Shown: positions 1-26,854, counted from the first letter of the stretch. The stretch: DNA of 64,000 bases from Anniella stebbinsi (GCA_029215795.1 JARDYH010000001.1:355594154-355658153), one strand, 5' to 3'. Notes: a model not told the origin generated them from the sequence alone. Made by a program: numbers and translations.

Positions 1-640
1 AGCCAAGTGAGCAACATTATTCATAAAATCTACAAGGAGGTAATGAACAGTGTCTTCAGAGATTGAAAAACTAAGTTTTTTTCTGGATAATGGAAATAAA
101 GCTGAGAACCAGCCTGGGCAATTTCCTTGGCATAGAGTTCCAAAGAGTAAGCATCACTATACAAAAGGAACTACTTTGTTCTCTCTCACACACATACACA
201 CACACACCAAGCCAAACAAAAACACACACAACTACAACCTTTTATCAGTGAATTGAGGGAGCATCAAGAAGGGTCCCTCGTGCTCATCTGAGGGGGACAG
301 GAAAATCCATACACTGAAAGGTGTGTTGAGTCTTTACCCTCAGGGCTTTAAAGGTAATAATCAGCACCTTACATTAGGAACAGAAGCAGATTGGAAACCA
401 GTACAGAGACGAAGGAGGAAAGGTAATATGCTATCTGTAGTTCATCATCTTTAAAAGATGGGCTCCAAAATTCTTCACAAGTTGAAGCTTCTGACTCATC
501 CTCAAAGACAACCCCAGTAGTCAGTAGGAAGTTACTAAAGCCAATAGCAGCCAGTATTGAAGCATTTAAGGGTGCAATGTTTAGACAAATAAAAGTCCTA
601 CAATTCTGAGCTTTCCCTAGCCAGCATAGTATTGGGATCT

Positions 641-730
641 AAGTCTGCAGCCTTAGTCTTACTCACCTGGGAGTAAGTCCTGTTGAAATCAATGGTGTTC
701 ATTTCAGAGTAAACATGCATAGGATTGCAC
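641..730. repeat. Palindromic repeat (AGTAAGTCC / TAGGATTGCA family)
   Basis: Shows CTGGGAGTAAGTCCTGTTGA and CATGCATAGGATTGCAC, with partial self-complementarity. Decayed relatives occur at 1134-1222, 23325-23410, 28743-28823, 35971-36035 and 44745-44815. Confidence 0.55.
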
Positions 731-1133
731 TGTAAGTAGGCACTCAGAGTTATTTTTAAGAAGTATGCAACCAGGTACAAACGCAGCCAAACATGTTAAT
801 ACTATCAGCACCAAATTACAACAAAATACAAATGTTGTATTGTGAACTTTTTCCAGCTGACAAATTGGGGTAAGGTTACAACCCCTATATTCAGTAATCT
901 TGTTAGTATCTTTTATGTTTATTTATTTGGGTTTATTTGTTGTATTTTTTCATGCATTGGATGCCTAGCAAAAAAACTATAAATGTATACATTTTTAAAA
1001 AAAAAGGTTTGGAAATCTGTTATGCAATTTACTGGTAGCAGAGTTGTTAAATTTAGTCTACAAACATACTAGAGTTTGCCATTTGACAGTGTCAGTTCTG
1101 GGCTCCAAAATCTGTTTCCATTCATATAATAAC

Positions 1134-1222
1134 AATGCAACCCTATAAATGTCTATTCAGAAGTAAATTGCACTGAGTTCAGTGACATTTATTCCCAGAT
1201 AAGCTGATACAGGTTTGCAGCC
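1134..1222. repeat. Palindromic repeat, AGTAAGTCC family (decayed)
   Basis: Reads ATGCAACCCTATAAATG, AAATTGCACTGAGTTCAGTG and ATTCCCAGATAAG, a diverged copy in the same PPP2R5C intron as the copy at 641. Confidence 0.45.
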
Positions 1223-1894
1223 AACATTCTCTTAATAAAATCCGTTCTAACTCCAATTCCTTTCTGATCGGAGAAGTTTTCAAAATCCAGCTGCTATACT
1301 AAATGGCTTATAGAATTCTTTGTGTAAATCTAAGTCTATCACATCTAATGCTGCTTGTGGTTTCCTGCCACCTTTCCCAAGAATTGTCTCAGTGGGGAAG
1401 AAAAATGCAATGCAAGATTGCAATATCTTAACATGCATTAATACCAGCTAGGCAATAATCAGATGTGTGATACCATGTGTAGGATCCAGAAATATTAGCA
1501 GAGTGAGGAGGGGGCGATTCCTCCCACTATGCACTTGCAAAATCTCCTCTGGAAGTTTGTGGGAAGGAAAGGAGAGAGCAGAAAAGTCCCATTCTGCTAG
1601 TACAACTTTGAATTTAACACCATCACAAAAGTATTTTCCAAATAAACAGAATTACTCTTTTCTGTCGGTGTTATCTGCATTATATCTATATTTTTTGTAC
1701 TGTACAACTCCTAGAAAACCAAAAATTTAAATATTTTCATAAGTTCATACACTTATGAAAAAGTTATATCAGCACTACAATACTGATTTCTATAGCTTTC
1801 CACAATTATCAATCTAAAAATTGGATAAAAGACTCATTTAACTAGGAGAACACAAATATTTTTGGTGTTTTTTTTAAAAATAAATGACAGCTGA

Positions 1895-15883
<13,989 letters not shown>

Positions 15884-18800
15884 ACAATTCAAGTGAAATC
15901 TTATGTGGAAGAAAACCCTTTTTTCTGGACTCTGTTCCACAGTAGAGAACTTACTTTTTTTGTGCCATACTGATCAGTTGCACAGGTCAAAGCTTTTTTC
16001 AACCCCATTCTGTTAGGCAATAACTTTGATACAGTATGCGCAGCTCAAGATTAGTAGTTCAAACAATGGTAAATTTACTGATCCCGTATGCAGAAACTTG
16101 GGTTGTGATTAGTATTAAAATTAGACATTTTCTTGGTGCACTTAATGGAGTACCAATCAATCAGAAGCATGCACTTTTTTCATATTACTACTGAGAGAAG
16201 AGCAGTCTTTTGGAGTAAATCACCAAGCGCTGCTGCTGCGCAACCTCCCAAATCTTTTTGGACTGCTTCACACATTACTTTTGTGCGCGCATGTGTATGT
16301 GTAAAGCTATTCTGTATAGGGGAAAGCATGAAACCATAATGTTGGTCATCATGTTTGCTGTACACATGCTAGGAAGTGACAGTTAGCTGCAGCTTCCGGT
16401 TCTTGTACATCATACACATATGTACACCATGAAACGTGTGACTATCACATGGTGACAATCTACAGAGAAAATCCATGTTTTTTTCCTATATGGAACAGCT
16501 TTCTGTGTGGGCAAAGTGCACCATAAGAAGTGGTCTTGCATAGATTTTCCTCTGCAAGATCCACTGAAACGATTAGAGGTTGCACTACATCAGTGCCTGG
16601 TAGATTGTAAGCCCACTTTTTTTTCTCTTCCCTACCCCCAAGTTGGTACTGCAGCAGTGTTAAAGATTCTAAATTCATATATAACTATTAGGCATTTTTA
16701 TAAAACAGAAAACACTTGGGAAAAAACGCAGTTCTGTTTTACTGCCTTGACACATTCTGGCAGGATGGAAACATACAATCAAATTGTTCTCTCAGTGCAG
16801 CTTACAAATGGTAATTTTCATGACAATCTTCAATCACGGCTAATTTCTAGGAGCTCTGAAAACTGTTCCAGAGAGAGGCACCCTTGTCTGAGTACTTTAT
16901 ATGGATTGAAGCCATATTTTCCAGTCCTTTAGCATGTAATACAAAATGACTATTTTGGAACTGACTGGTAGAAGAGGAATTTGTGTTCTTAAAAATGAAA
17001 TACTATCTGCCTTGACTAGAAATAAATTGCATTTTTAAATGTCATTGCATACCTCTTTTGTTTTTCAAAAAAATATTTTTATTTATTTACCAAAATGGCT
17101 TCACTGTTTTACTTCCTCACCCGAGCTTTTACTGCGTGTCATACTTTGGGCTCTTAAGAATTCTTCTTGCAGACATCATGAGACCAGCTTAGTTGGATAC
17201 ATTTCTCTGGAATTCAGCATCACTACGTTTTTAGATTATTTTTAATAAGGCAAAAATATCTTCTAACGGCATTCCACATTTTTCAAATGCCTGTCGTAAG
17301 AGCTGAGAAATGGGTTCTAGTAGTTCTGCTATCAATACTTTTTATCTGTGGTGAAGAGCACATATAAAACATACACACTTCACAAGAAAAGCGAAAACTC
17401 ATCTGAGTTGCTGTTGATCTTCAAACGCTGCTATATATTCCACAAGATTACTTTCATGTTATGAACACCTTTTTTCATTGTTCTAGATGGGAACACATGA
17501 ATACATTTTCTAAAATAAAAATAAAAATGCATATCGTGCTTTGTCTTTGATAATTGATTTCTCTCAGGGTGGCCAGTATTTTAGACATTTATATCCTGCT
17601 CAAGAGCTGTTTCAAATGAGTTTTATTTAGAATGAGTAACTTTTATTTTGTCTGGCAGTAACATAACAATGGTTAATGTCTTGATGCAGAAAAAACTATA
17701 TGCAGCTTCTTTAAAATAGTTTTTTTAAGGAAATAAGGTAGAATCCATAAAATTATTGTGTAAAGCAGGCATTTTTAGTAACCCTGTGCAGATATAGTGC
17801 CTGATGTCTGGTCTCAAAATAAAATGTCCAATATTTATTGCAAAAGCTATGGGGAGAAAATCAGATCAGGTGTGATGGGAATTACTAGTAAAGCAAAGCT
17901 AAATTTAAAGACCACTCCAAGCTTTAAATGAAATACCCATTCTGTATAAAAAATAATTCCTGCTAAACTTGAAAATGAATATGCTTTGCCATAATGACAG
18001 AACTAATAATTAAAGTAGTTTAAAGATGTCTTTCTCCTTTTTGAGGGGGGGGAAAGGGTGCTTTTATAGTTGCATAAAGCAATGTCTATATGTATTTTGA
18101 TATACCATTGTTTGAACTTCCATCTTTAGCTGATAACTTATCAAATAACTTTTTTTTAATAATTTGGCTGTTCAGTAGGTTCATGAAAGAGACTTCTGGA
18201 AGGGAGCGCTCTTAATTTTATCCTGGGGGGGGGGGGAATGGGAAAATATTGTATATCAATGTTTGGTTGACTGTGTAACGCTCAACATATAAGATCTTTC
18301 ACTGTCTAGATTTTATTTTTGCTCTTTACTGAAGATAAACATTCACCAAAAAGCAAATATTCTGGGATAGGTAGAGGAATTATGCCATGGCAATTTGCTC
18401 TTGAGATTTTAGGCCAATTGACAAACTAGCCTAAGCAATATTCTAAAGTTTAGCAGCACTAATTCTTTGGCTTGTTTGTTATTACCATTTTTATGCTCTG
18501 TATAAGTTCTGTATTAAATTATTCTAAAAACTAATACATCCAAAATAAAATAAAAATGTGCAAATAAAATTGTTTTGGTGACTGTTGTTCTTCATAAAGT
18601 TCAGTGTTAGCCACCTTCCCATGTTCTCCAAAATTTTATGCCTGTACATCAGGAATGTCAAAAATAATATTACAAGTGTCTTTTTTCGTGTGGCTTTAGT
18701 ATGGCTTCATTTTAATATTGTACATACATTGTACTTTGTTTTATTGTAATGAGTAATAAAAATGTAGACTTCATATTTTGTACAGAATGGTCCTATGTAC

Positions 18801-19070
18801 AGAATAAAAAGTTCCTAGAAACAGCAAAAAAGTAGGTAAGTGGCACAATTTTTCTTTATACGATATCTGTATCTTTATGCTTTAGTGGAATGCTATGTTC
18901 AAATGTACCAACATATTTTTAATATTTTGTAATTCAGGGTTTTTTTTGTTCAGATATTGTTTATGAAGAAGAACTTCATACACCTGCCGTTTAATATGCT
19001 CTTTTATCTAGTTTTTAAATTCTAAAAATGGTGTATTATATGGATTAAATAAAGAAGAATGGAATTTTAC
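15884..19070 (+). other. PPP2R5C: PPP2R5C 3' UTR (end approximate)
   Basis: AT-rich, repeat-poor sequence follows the stop codon, as expected of a long 3' UTR. Candidate poly(A) signals AATAAA occur at 18755-18760, 18803-18808 and 19048-19053, with earlier ones near 17020 and 17510 and a cluster near 18545-18570. The downstream end cannot be fixed from sequence alone. A 141-codon open frame at 16507-16932 has no family resemblance. Confidence 0.6.
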
Positions 19071-20063
19071 CTGCTCATCATAAAAATACTTTTAGCTGTA
19101 ACACAGGGGCTTCTAATGAGATTGCAGATTATAACTAAGTGTGAGAGAGTTGTTAGGAAGGACCACATCAAACCTGCCTTAATTCATGAGTCCCATAAAC
19201 CAGAGAGGCCTTGAATGCTTTTAACCAAATGGTTGGTTGGTTGGTTTTATTTCAGTACTAACCTGGTTACAGCACTGTCTCGGTCATTATAAGGATCAGT
19301 CTTGTTTCCCTTTGTAACTTATTTTAAGGCACAGAATTCCATTGGAGCCCGAAATAAGTGTGGGCTAGTTCCTCCCCCTCAGACTTGGTTCCTCTGGCTA
19401 GCCCATAGGCAATTAGCTCCTTCACCTGGTGCTCTCCTTCCAGGAAGATGTCTCTTCCCATTGTCTTTGCCCTTGGCTCAACTGACTAAGGGCCCATGGC
19501 TATACCAAGAGGCTGTACAGTCCTGCCTGTGTAGCTTCCCAAAAGTTAAGTATTTCTGGCCCTCCAGATTTCCCCTCCTGCATCTCTTCTATCTCTTCTC
19601 TTTCCACTTGCCTTCACTTCATGATTCCTTCTCCTAGCCCACCACACTCCTTTCTGGCTCTTTCCTGACACTTTTTGACTTGATCGATTACCCCCCCCTC
19701 AACAATTCCTACATTCCGGCTTTCTTATTCCTTTCCTCCGCTCTGGCTGGTGCCCCCACCCTGCCATGTCTCTACTCACTCCCAGCTGAAGCTCATGAAG
19801 GCCATCAGCACAGGCCATGGAGGATTGGCAGCCTTGCCTGATAGCAATTTGAGCCATTGCCCTCTGCAGCCACCTTGATTCAGCCAATAAAGCATGATGG
19901 GAACCCGGTAAAGAGTTGCATCAGGTACGGAAGACCCAACCAAGCATCCACTTGACTTTCTAGTGGTGAAGCAACCTGTATTGATGACAACTAAGAGAAA
20001 GATGCTTCCTATTTCTCATCCCATGACAAATCAAACCTGTGCGATTACTCTGCCCATAATCAA

Positions 20064-20200
20064 GGGCATAATCCAATACATGTTTAGACAGAAAAAAGCC
20101 CTACAACTTGCAGCATTCCTCAGCCAATCATGGCTGGCTGGAGAATACTGAGAGTTATAGGACTTTTTTCTGTCTAAGCATACATCAGATTGCGCCCTAA
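20064..20200. mobile_element. Palindromic MITE (TTTAGACAGAAAAAAG family)
   Basis: The left half GTTTAGACAGAAAAAAGCCC and right half ACTTTTTTCTGTCTAAGCAT are complementary; the middle reads through CTTGCAGCATTCC / GAATACTGAGAG. It is a full foldback copy in the intergenic region. Confidence 0.7.
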
Positions 20201-20590
20201 GTTACATAAAATGTTTCCTGAAAAATATGGCTTGTGGCAGTTGGGCTTTCTTAATACAAAACCTGGAGATGAGTTTATTCACCAATCAACCAAGCAGCAC
20301 TTTCTTTGTCTTGTAGCTCCATGCAAACATGGCTACTTTTCTTTTAAAATGTGCAGTTTGAGCTACTTTCATGGATTGAATCTCATTAACTGAAAAGGAT
20401 TAGATACATCTTAGTCATCACTTACTAAAAGAAAAATCAATTTTGAAATAAGTCGTTTGAAGTAAGTTCCTTATTTTTTGGGATGGTAGGTAGATGTGAA
20501 GAACTATCATCGAAAGGAGCATATACTCCATAAGCATTATCCACCACACACCTTCAATAGACAAGAGGAGGCCATCTAATTCATCTTTCC

Positions 20591-20716
20591 ACAGCCTGGT
20601 GCCCCTTGGATGTGTTGAACTACAACTCCCATCAACCCAGCACACGTGGTCAATATAGGTGCTGGCTGTTGTAGTCCAACAAACCTGTAGGGAGGGCATC
20701 AGATTGAGGAAGGCTG
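20591..20716. mobile_element. Palindromic MITE (ACTACAACTCCCATCA family)
   Basis: AGCCTGGTGCCCC and AACTACAACTCCCATCAACC are mirrored by GCTGTTGTAGTCCAACAAAC and GAGGAAGGCT. This is a widespread type in reptile genomes as I recall. Confidence 0.6.
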
Positions 20717-21427
20717 ATCTAATATGTGAATCTCCACACTGACACGGAATATGCATAATCCTTCCAAGAATGCAGTGAATTGATGGGAAGGGATTTTTTT
20801 TCTTTGAAAACTTGGCAAGATCCAAGCCCCAGCATTAGACCTTACATGGCTTGTAGAGTACTGGATTGTATCATACTGATGCTCACATTAAGACTTCATT
20901 CTACCCCATCCTCAAAACAAAATGATTAGTGGACAAAACAGCTATTGTTATGGCTGCCTTTTTAACGGCTATCTTTCTTGTGCTTTTTTCCATTTAATGC
21001 ACATGCATGATGGGTTGTATTGTTCAGCTCAATGCTGGACACCCATATTTTGCCATTTTTCCCTACCCAGTGCAGCCCTCTGAAATGTTCTGAAGGCTGG
21101 GAATCCTGCCAAAGTGGTACAGTCTTAGAACAGAGGGCTGCAGTAGGCCTTTTGGAGGAGAGGGAGTGGAGATCAACAAAAATGAGTTTCCCTGCCTTGG
21201 AAAAGCAGAAGTGCTTTCTGCAAGTGCAAAGCCGCCACCGGATACAGCTAAATTATCTGAGTGACAATGATTCATCATGATACGAATGTCAATATGTTTT
21301 GTACTTCAGGATAGCAATCTGCTAAGTATTGTTACAACCACTCCGCAAGGTTGTAGGCCTGACAATTAAATTCTGAAACAAAGGCAGTAAATTATTCCAA
21401 ACGTTTGCTATGTCAGAAGCTAACAAC

Positions 21428-21700
21428 TCTATAAGAACTTAAGAAGAACCGTACTGAGCCCGTCTAATCCAAAATTTTGTTTACACAGTGGCCAACCAGC
21501 TGTCAACCAGGAACTCACAAGCAGGACACAAGTGCAATAGCACCCACCCACCCATGTTCCCCAACAACTGGAGTATTGGGGCATACTGTCTCTGATACTG
21601 GAGGTAGCCCATAACAATCAGGACTAATAGCCATTGTGAACCTCCTCCAGAAATTTATCCAAAGCCATCCAAAAGTATGGGTCAGTGTCCCACAATAGAT
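21428..21700 (-). repeat. LINE-like dispersed repeat, antisense
   Basis: It contains CACAGTGGCCAACCAGCTGT, ACCCACCCATGTTCCCCA and CTCTGATACTGGAGGTAGC, blocks that I recall as a very common squamate repeat. A related + strand fragment is at 26855-26990. Confidence 0.6.
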
Positions 21701-23324
21701 GCTAACATTTAAAACTGACAAATGGAGTGGGAGAGCTGACGGAAAAATAAAGTATATCCACCATTTACCGTGCCAGGAAATCAATCGCAACTGATCCTGC
21801 AATCGTAAAGACTGGCTTTCTTCTCCAGTTAATGAAAAGTTCATGGCTCTCTGAATCCAGACCTTATTCTAGATCCAAGAGAGCTTTAGACTCAACAGCA
21901 GACACCTGCACCCTGTGATGTACAGCTGTTGGAATGAGTTTCAAAAGCAGCTGGTGACATGGTATGAGGGTTAACTATTCAGCCAATAGTCAGAAATTCC
22001 CCTGAGTTAACAGCTTCTTTAATGAGCTTAAGCATTTCTTTGGATCCCAGCCTAAATTAATAATGTGCTACATAAGTGCCCACACAACAGGACTTCCCCT
22101 TGCTGTCCTCCCCACTGCAAGACTCTCAAATCTCCAGAGGCTGTCCCAGCTCTCCGTCACACATTTACAGATTTAGGAGGAGGCAGACAACTGGAAAGCA
22201 TTGGATACAATCCACAGTTTGGATTGTATCTTCTGGAAGAAGATGTACCAGAAAACCATATACAGAATTAACAATCCAGTAGGGGTTTTTTTTTCTGAAT
22301 CTGGAGTAGAAACTGCCTCCATTCTCTTCCCCCCCCCCCCCGCTTTTATCTATTCAAGTGAAATCTGGATTCTGATTTAATTGGACCGTTCTGGGACCAT
22401 AAAACCAACTTTCAGACTGCAGGATGTGACCATAGCTATGCATACTTCTAGACCATGGTTACATGATTAACATTTTCTGTTCCATGGGGGATGGCCTGCA
22501 TTCAAACTTTTAATGCAGCATTCTTGAAAGGCTGATGCTTTTCTGCTGCTATATGATTAAAAACTAGATGTAACAACAGATGTGCATCTCTGATCTCTTT
22601 AAACTTTTGCAAATAGCCATGTTTGGTGGGACGGGACACCATGGGGGGGGAGGAATAATCCCCTTTTCTCCTATGCTGTGGTCCTATTTCTGACTCCTCC
22701 CCCTCTGCCTGCCCTAGTCGATTTAAAAAAACTAGAGAGACTGGAGAGTCCCATTTTAGCTCTTGGCAATTGATAGCTAAGTATGGCACTTTTGCTGGCC
22801 CAAATACACTTTATCAAGGACCTGATACATCCTGGCCCACCATTTTGATGTGTTTTGCTGGCCAAAGTTGCTATTTATTGGCCAAAGTTCATGAAGGGAT
22901 GGATACAGCATAAACTGTTTCATAAATTATGCTCATTGCATATATTTTATTCTTTGGAATAGGTTCCCACATACCAAAGAGACCAATTAAGTGGCCCACG
23001 CACTTGAGCAGAATACTGGCTTGGGGGAGTTAGGGTAAAGATCAGATTATTCACCAATAAACCCAGCGTTAATCGTTAAAAATTCATGGAGCTTTGGGAG
23101 GTAGTGTCCCTAAATAATGCATTTCATTTTGTTCATTTTGTATCTATGCCTGACTTCATGCAACTGTTACTCATAAAAAATTAAGGATAAAAATGTTGTT
23201 TATGTAACTAGTTTTTTTCTGTATTTAACCCTCGGGGCAGTAATTTATACTGGATGCTTCTCTCCAGGTCTAGGAGAGTGGCATTTGAGTCTTTTGTAAT
23301 ACTATTTGCTTCAAGCGAGAAACT

Positions 23325-23410
23325 AAGGCTGCAATTTTAGGCATGCAAACTCAGGGGAAAGTCCTATTGAACTGGGGCTTACTTTTGCATAAATATGCTA
23401 AGGATAGCAC
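23325..23410. repeat. Palindromic repeat, AGTAAGTCC family (decayed)
   Basis: Contains GGCTGCAATTTTAGGCATGC, GTCCTATTGAACTGGGGCTT and TAAGGATAGCAC. Confidence 0.45.
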
Positions 23411-23770
23411 AGCATCTGCCGTAAAATCACAATGTTGCAAGGAACCACAAAGTTATCATACTTAACCCTTTTCCCCAACACAAATTAAACAATGCAATCC
23501 AAACCATAATAGCTCACAAGCAGAGAACAGCAGAAATCAACTTCAATTTAAAGCAAGAAAAAGATCCCCAGTTTTCCTCAACTGTCTTTTCTGAATCACA
23601 TGACAGTGGTCTTGTTCTAGGAGTTTTGCTCTGCCATCATCCTTCTTGGTGATATTTATCCTTTATACCACCTTTTAAAAAATTAAGATAGATTTTTCCA
23701 CCTTGACCCAGTTGTACTCCTTTACCAATACCATGGAGACATGTTCTAAGGGGGTAAGGTGATACAGACA

Positions 23771-23814
<44 letters not shown>
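23771..23814. repeat. (ATT)n microsatellite
   Basis: About 44 bases of near-perfect ATT units, directly next to the tail-like sequence at 23815-23950. Confidence 0.95.
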
Positions 23815-23815
<1 letters not shown>

Positions 23816-23950
23816 TGTAGCCCGCCTCTCCCTTCGGATCGAGGCGGGGAACAGCAACAATATAAAACACAAAAATCACAACAGTTAAAATTTTAAAAGC
23901 AAGAGAAAAATACAACATTAAACATTAAAAACAACATTAAAAACAAGAAC
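23815..23950 (-). repeat. L2-like 3' tail, antisense
   Basis: GTAGCCCGCCTCTCCC and GAGGCGGGGAACAGCAAC, then AC/AT-rich sequence. It looks like the reverse of the GGCGGGATATAAAT-type ending seen elsewhere in the window, with the ATT array as its tail. Confidence 0.5.
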
Positions 23951-23986
23951 TGGAAGGATGGGGCACTGATCTTCCATGTTAACCAA

Positions 23987-24190
23987 GGCCAAATCTACAC
24001 CAAGCAGGATATAGCACTATGAAAGCAGTATGAAAGAGGTATATAAAAGGCAGGAGCCACACCAAGCAGGATATAGCACTATGAAAAAGGGGTCCCAACA
24101 ATTGTCAATACAGTAGTGTGGCTTCTGCCTTTTATAAACAGTTTTCACACCACTTTCATAGTGCTAATCCTGCTTTGTGTAGATCTGGCC
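23987..24190. mobile_element. Foldback MITE-like element
   Basis: The ends GGCCAAATCTACACCAAGCA and TGCTTTGTGTAGATCTGGCC are inverted repeats with a few mismatches. A block AGCAGGATATAGCACTATGA occurs twice near the left side, showing an internal duplication. Confidence 0.7.
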
Positions 24191-24703
24191 ATACTTAGGA
24201 ATCAGTTCCCTTGACCTGACACCTCCAATGAGGGAGACCAACCCAACAGGAAAGGAGAGTTATCTTTCCTTTCTTCTGGCTTCATTAAGGGCAAAAGTGC
24301 CAACTTGATTCCTGAACTCCTCAAAGATCTTGTAGCCTACTTCAAACTTTCACCGAGGTGTTGTTGGCCATCATTGCAGACCTTTAGGTTCAGGCAATGC
24401 CTAATTTCTAGGAAAAGGGATGTCACTCCTCAAGCCTTCCTGGAAATTTGGTGTGAAAGGCCTTCTCTCTAATCCTGGATGATATGTGGGGATTTCACAC
24501 TATTACTCCGTAGTGATGCAATCTAATCTGCCAAAGGACCCTATAATCCATTCTTCCTTTCAGTTGTTTCATGTCAAAACTGCCATTGAAATCAGTTACT
24601 GGGACAAAGCAGGGCTTGGGGAAACCGGCCACAGTTTTATTCCTTGTTTCAAGGAATCCATGACCACCTCTATTGCATGGTGGTATGCTCAACCATGCAG
24701 GCC

Positions 24704-24827
24704 AGCCTTCCTCAACATCGTACCCTGCCGATGTTTTGGAGTACATCCCTGACCATTGCCCATGCTGGCTGGAATTAATGGAAGTTGTAGTCCAGAACCT
24801 CTGGAGAGTAGCCAGTTGAAGAAGGCT
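24704..24827. mobile_element. Palindromic MITE (ACTACAACTCCCATCA family)
   Basis: AGCCTTCCTCAACATCG and CCCATGCTGGCTGGAATTAA, then GGAAGTTGTAGTCCAGAACC and AAGAAGGCT. It is the same family as 20591-20716. Confidence 0.6.
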
Positions 24828-25408
24828 ACATAAGCCAAGCAAGCCATTTTATGACATCATAAAACCATCGCATCTCAGTGAGTCAACTACTCCTTTGTTC
24901 AAGGACCTGGTACCCCAGGATTATCTTCAGTATGACCATGGCATGCAGGAAAGAGCATCAATGGTTGGCAAGCCTTTCTCCTTTAGGTCTCTCAGATACT
25001 AGCCTGACCTCCATTATCCCTAAGTCATATTCAGTTCTGCTTACTTGTGAGTACTCATGCTGCTGGAGATATCAAGTCTCTGGGGCCATCTACACCAGCC
25101 GTTTATTCCGGAATAATATCAAGGTCATCCCAACTGAGCCACATGACGTTGATCTCAGGACGACCATTCGGTTTTTCCAGAATATCGCTGACTTGTTTGG
25201 TAACAGCTTTTCCCCATCTCTCGCTACCATCCCGAAGTGCCCGGCTGGTGTTCTTCACTCAGTGAACAACCAACCCACTGTCAGGGGAGTGTGCATGGGC
25301 ATTGCTGTGTTTCATCGCCGACTGTCTCTCTTTTTTTTTTACACAAAGATATCAATGTGCAACAGCACAATTTCAACAAAGTACCTATCCCCCTTGTGTT
25401 GCTGTGTG

Positions 25409-25452
25409 TTTGCACTTGTGTGCATCTCAGATGAGATGCGCACAAGTGCAAA
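25409..25452. repeat. 44-bp palindrome
   Basis: The left half TTTGCACTTGTGTGCATCTC and right half GAGATGCGCACAAGTGCAAA pair with one mismatch around a 4-base centre. No gene is nearby. Confidence 0.8.
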
Positions 25453-26200
25453 CAAGCAAAACAGACACGATGTAATTAGCCACTTGCTATTACCCGGTAG
25501 AAATGAGGGGTATAAATTAAATGAAGTTTGCAAGGAGTTTAAATACAGTTAAATAGTAGAATCTTTGGGGTTTGTTTTTGCACTTACAAATGTAAAAAGT
25601 TAGCAACCATTGTAAAGTAAAAGCCAATAGGCCAATGAGGCAATAGCAGGCAACAGAAAGCTACAGCTGAGGTATATCCAAATCCCTGAGAATAGTAATT
25701 ATGTGTAAATGGTGGCTCGATTTAGACCAGTCTTCTCTGAAGTTTCATCCACAACTTTCCATAGCCCTCAGTGTAAATCACTCAAAATAGGCCCTATAGA
25801 AGAAGAGGCAATAAGCAAATGATAAAGATCATGAAGAATATAGTGCAATAAAAGTACATTAGGGTCCTGAATATTGTAGAAAAAAATCTGCAAATGTTTC
25901 CACTTGCAAGCACTCTCTGCAAAGTGTATAATTGGCCAATAAAGAGCTCATCCTCTTTCCTGGAGTCAGGTCCATTAGAAAATTGACATTCATGCTGATA
26001 AATAAATGGGTATATATGGACATGTAAGAAGCTGGCGGTTGGTTAAAAAAACCCTTTATTTTACACGTGTAAGAAGCTGAAATGGCAATGTAACAGCTCA
26101 TCTAAAGCAAAAGGCTATATGAACCTGCCGTAAACTTTTTGCTTAGATAGGTATAGGGGGATAGCTAAGAGAACCATAATTTGGTTCTATGGGCTAAACC

Positions 26201-26769
26201 TGTCATGACCAGGCGTGTTCCCCTTGGTATGGGGGAAGGGGTTTCAGGCTATCAATCAGAATCAGATTCTGAAGCTGAAGAAACAGGACTAGAAACATCC
26301 CACCTTACACAGGAAGTGGAGGTGGGGATTCTCCCAGGCTCTTCACCCTTCAAGGATGAATCTTCACAAGAGTGAGAACATTAACAACATGCATTCTGTG
26401 AGAACTCAAGAATCCTCTGAGGGGGAGGGGACTTCAGAGCTGTCGGATCCCAGAGTACGCTGTAAGTTCACACAGGCAGAGCTAAAGGTAGGCGAGAGGC
26501 AGTCAGCTCTGTTAGCCTCTCACCAAAGGCTTCTTCAAAGAAATCCTCCTTGAAGTGAAAGGGACTCATGGAAAAGATCACCACCTTTGTTGAAAGAATA
26601 ATTGTCTCGCTTAATTTAGCCAAGCGTTAGCCTAGAGGAAGGTTACTTCCTAGATTTAAACTCTCTTGAGGTGCAAGGAGATGTTTATTTACTGAATAAA
26701 GCTTTGAAAATTACTTAACTGATCTCTTTATTGTCTCGCACTCCAGTAGGAGGGCTTGGAACTGTGACA
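26201..26769 (+). mobile_element. Probable solo LTR
   Basis: Starts TGTCATGACC and ends ACTGTGACA, giving inverted TGTCA/TGACA ends. An AATAAA near 26694 is followed by a GT/T-rich segment, as in R-U5. An acidic reading (SESDSEAEE) near the 5' end resembles ones I recall from reptile LTRs. The flanks (AAACC, AAATA) do not form a clean duplication, so the element is old or the ends are off by a few bases. Confidence 0.5.
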
Positions 26770-26854
26770 AAATAACAGGAAGTGATAATTAAGTAGCAGG
26801 GTAATTTCAGTCTTGAAAAAGAGAAAAGTACACTGGAATAAGAAATAGGCAGGA

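Noticed and set aside
16507..16932. 141-codon open frame downstream of PPP2R5C
   Set aside because: It lies in the 3' UTR and shows no family signature; it is best explained as chance.
24878..25552. 224-codon open frame in the intergenic region
   Set aside because: No recognisable domain or motif, low-complexity parts, and it spans a palindrome and probable repeat DNA; there is no promoter or splice support.
26181..26375. Ser/Glu-rich short open frame
   Set aside because: It lies at the 5' end of a probable LTR; there is no evidence for translation.
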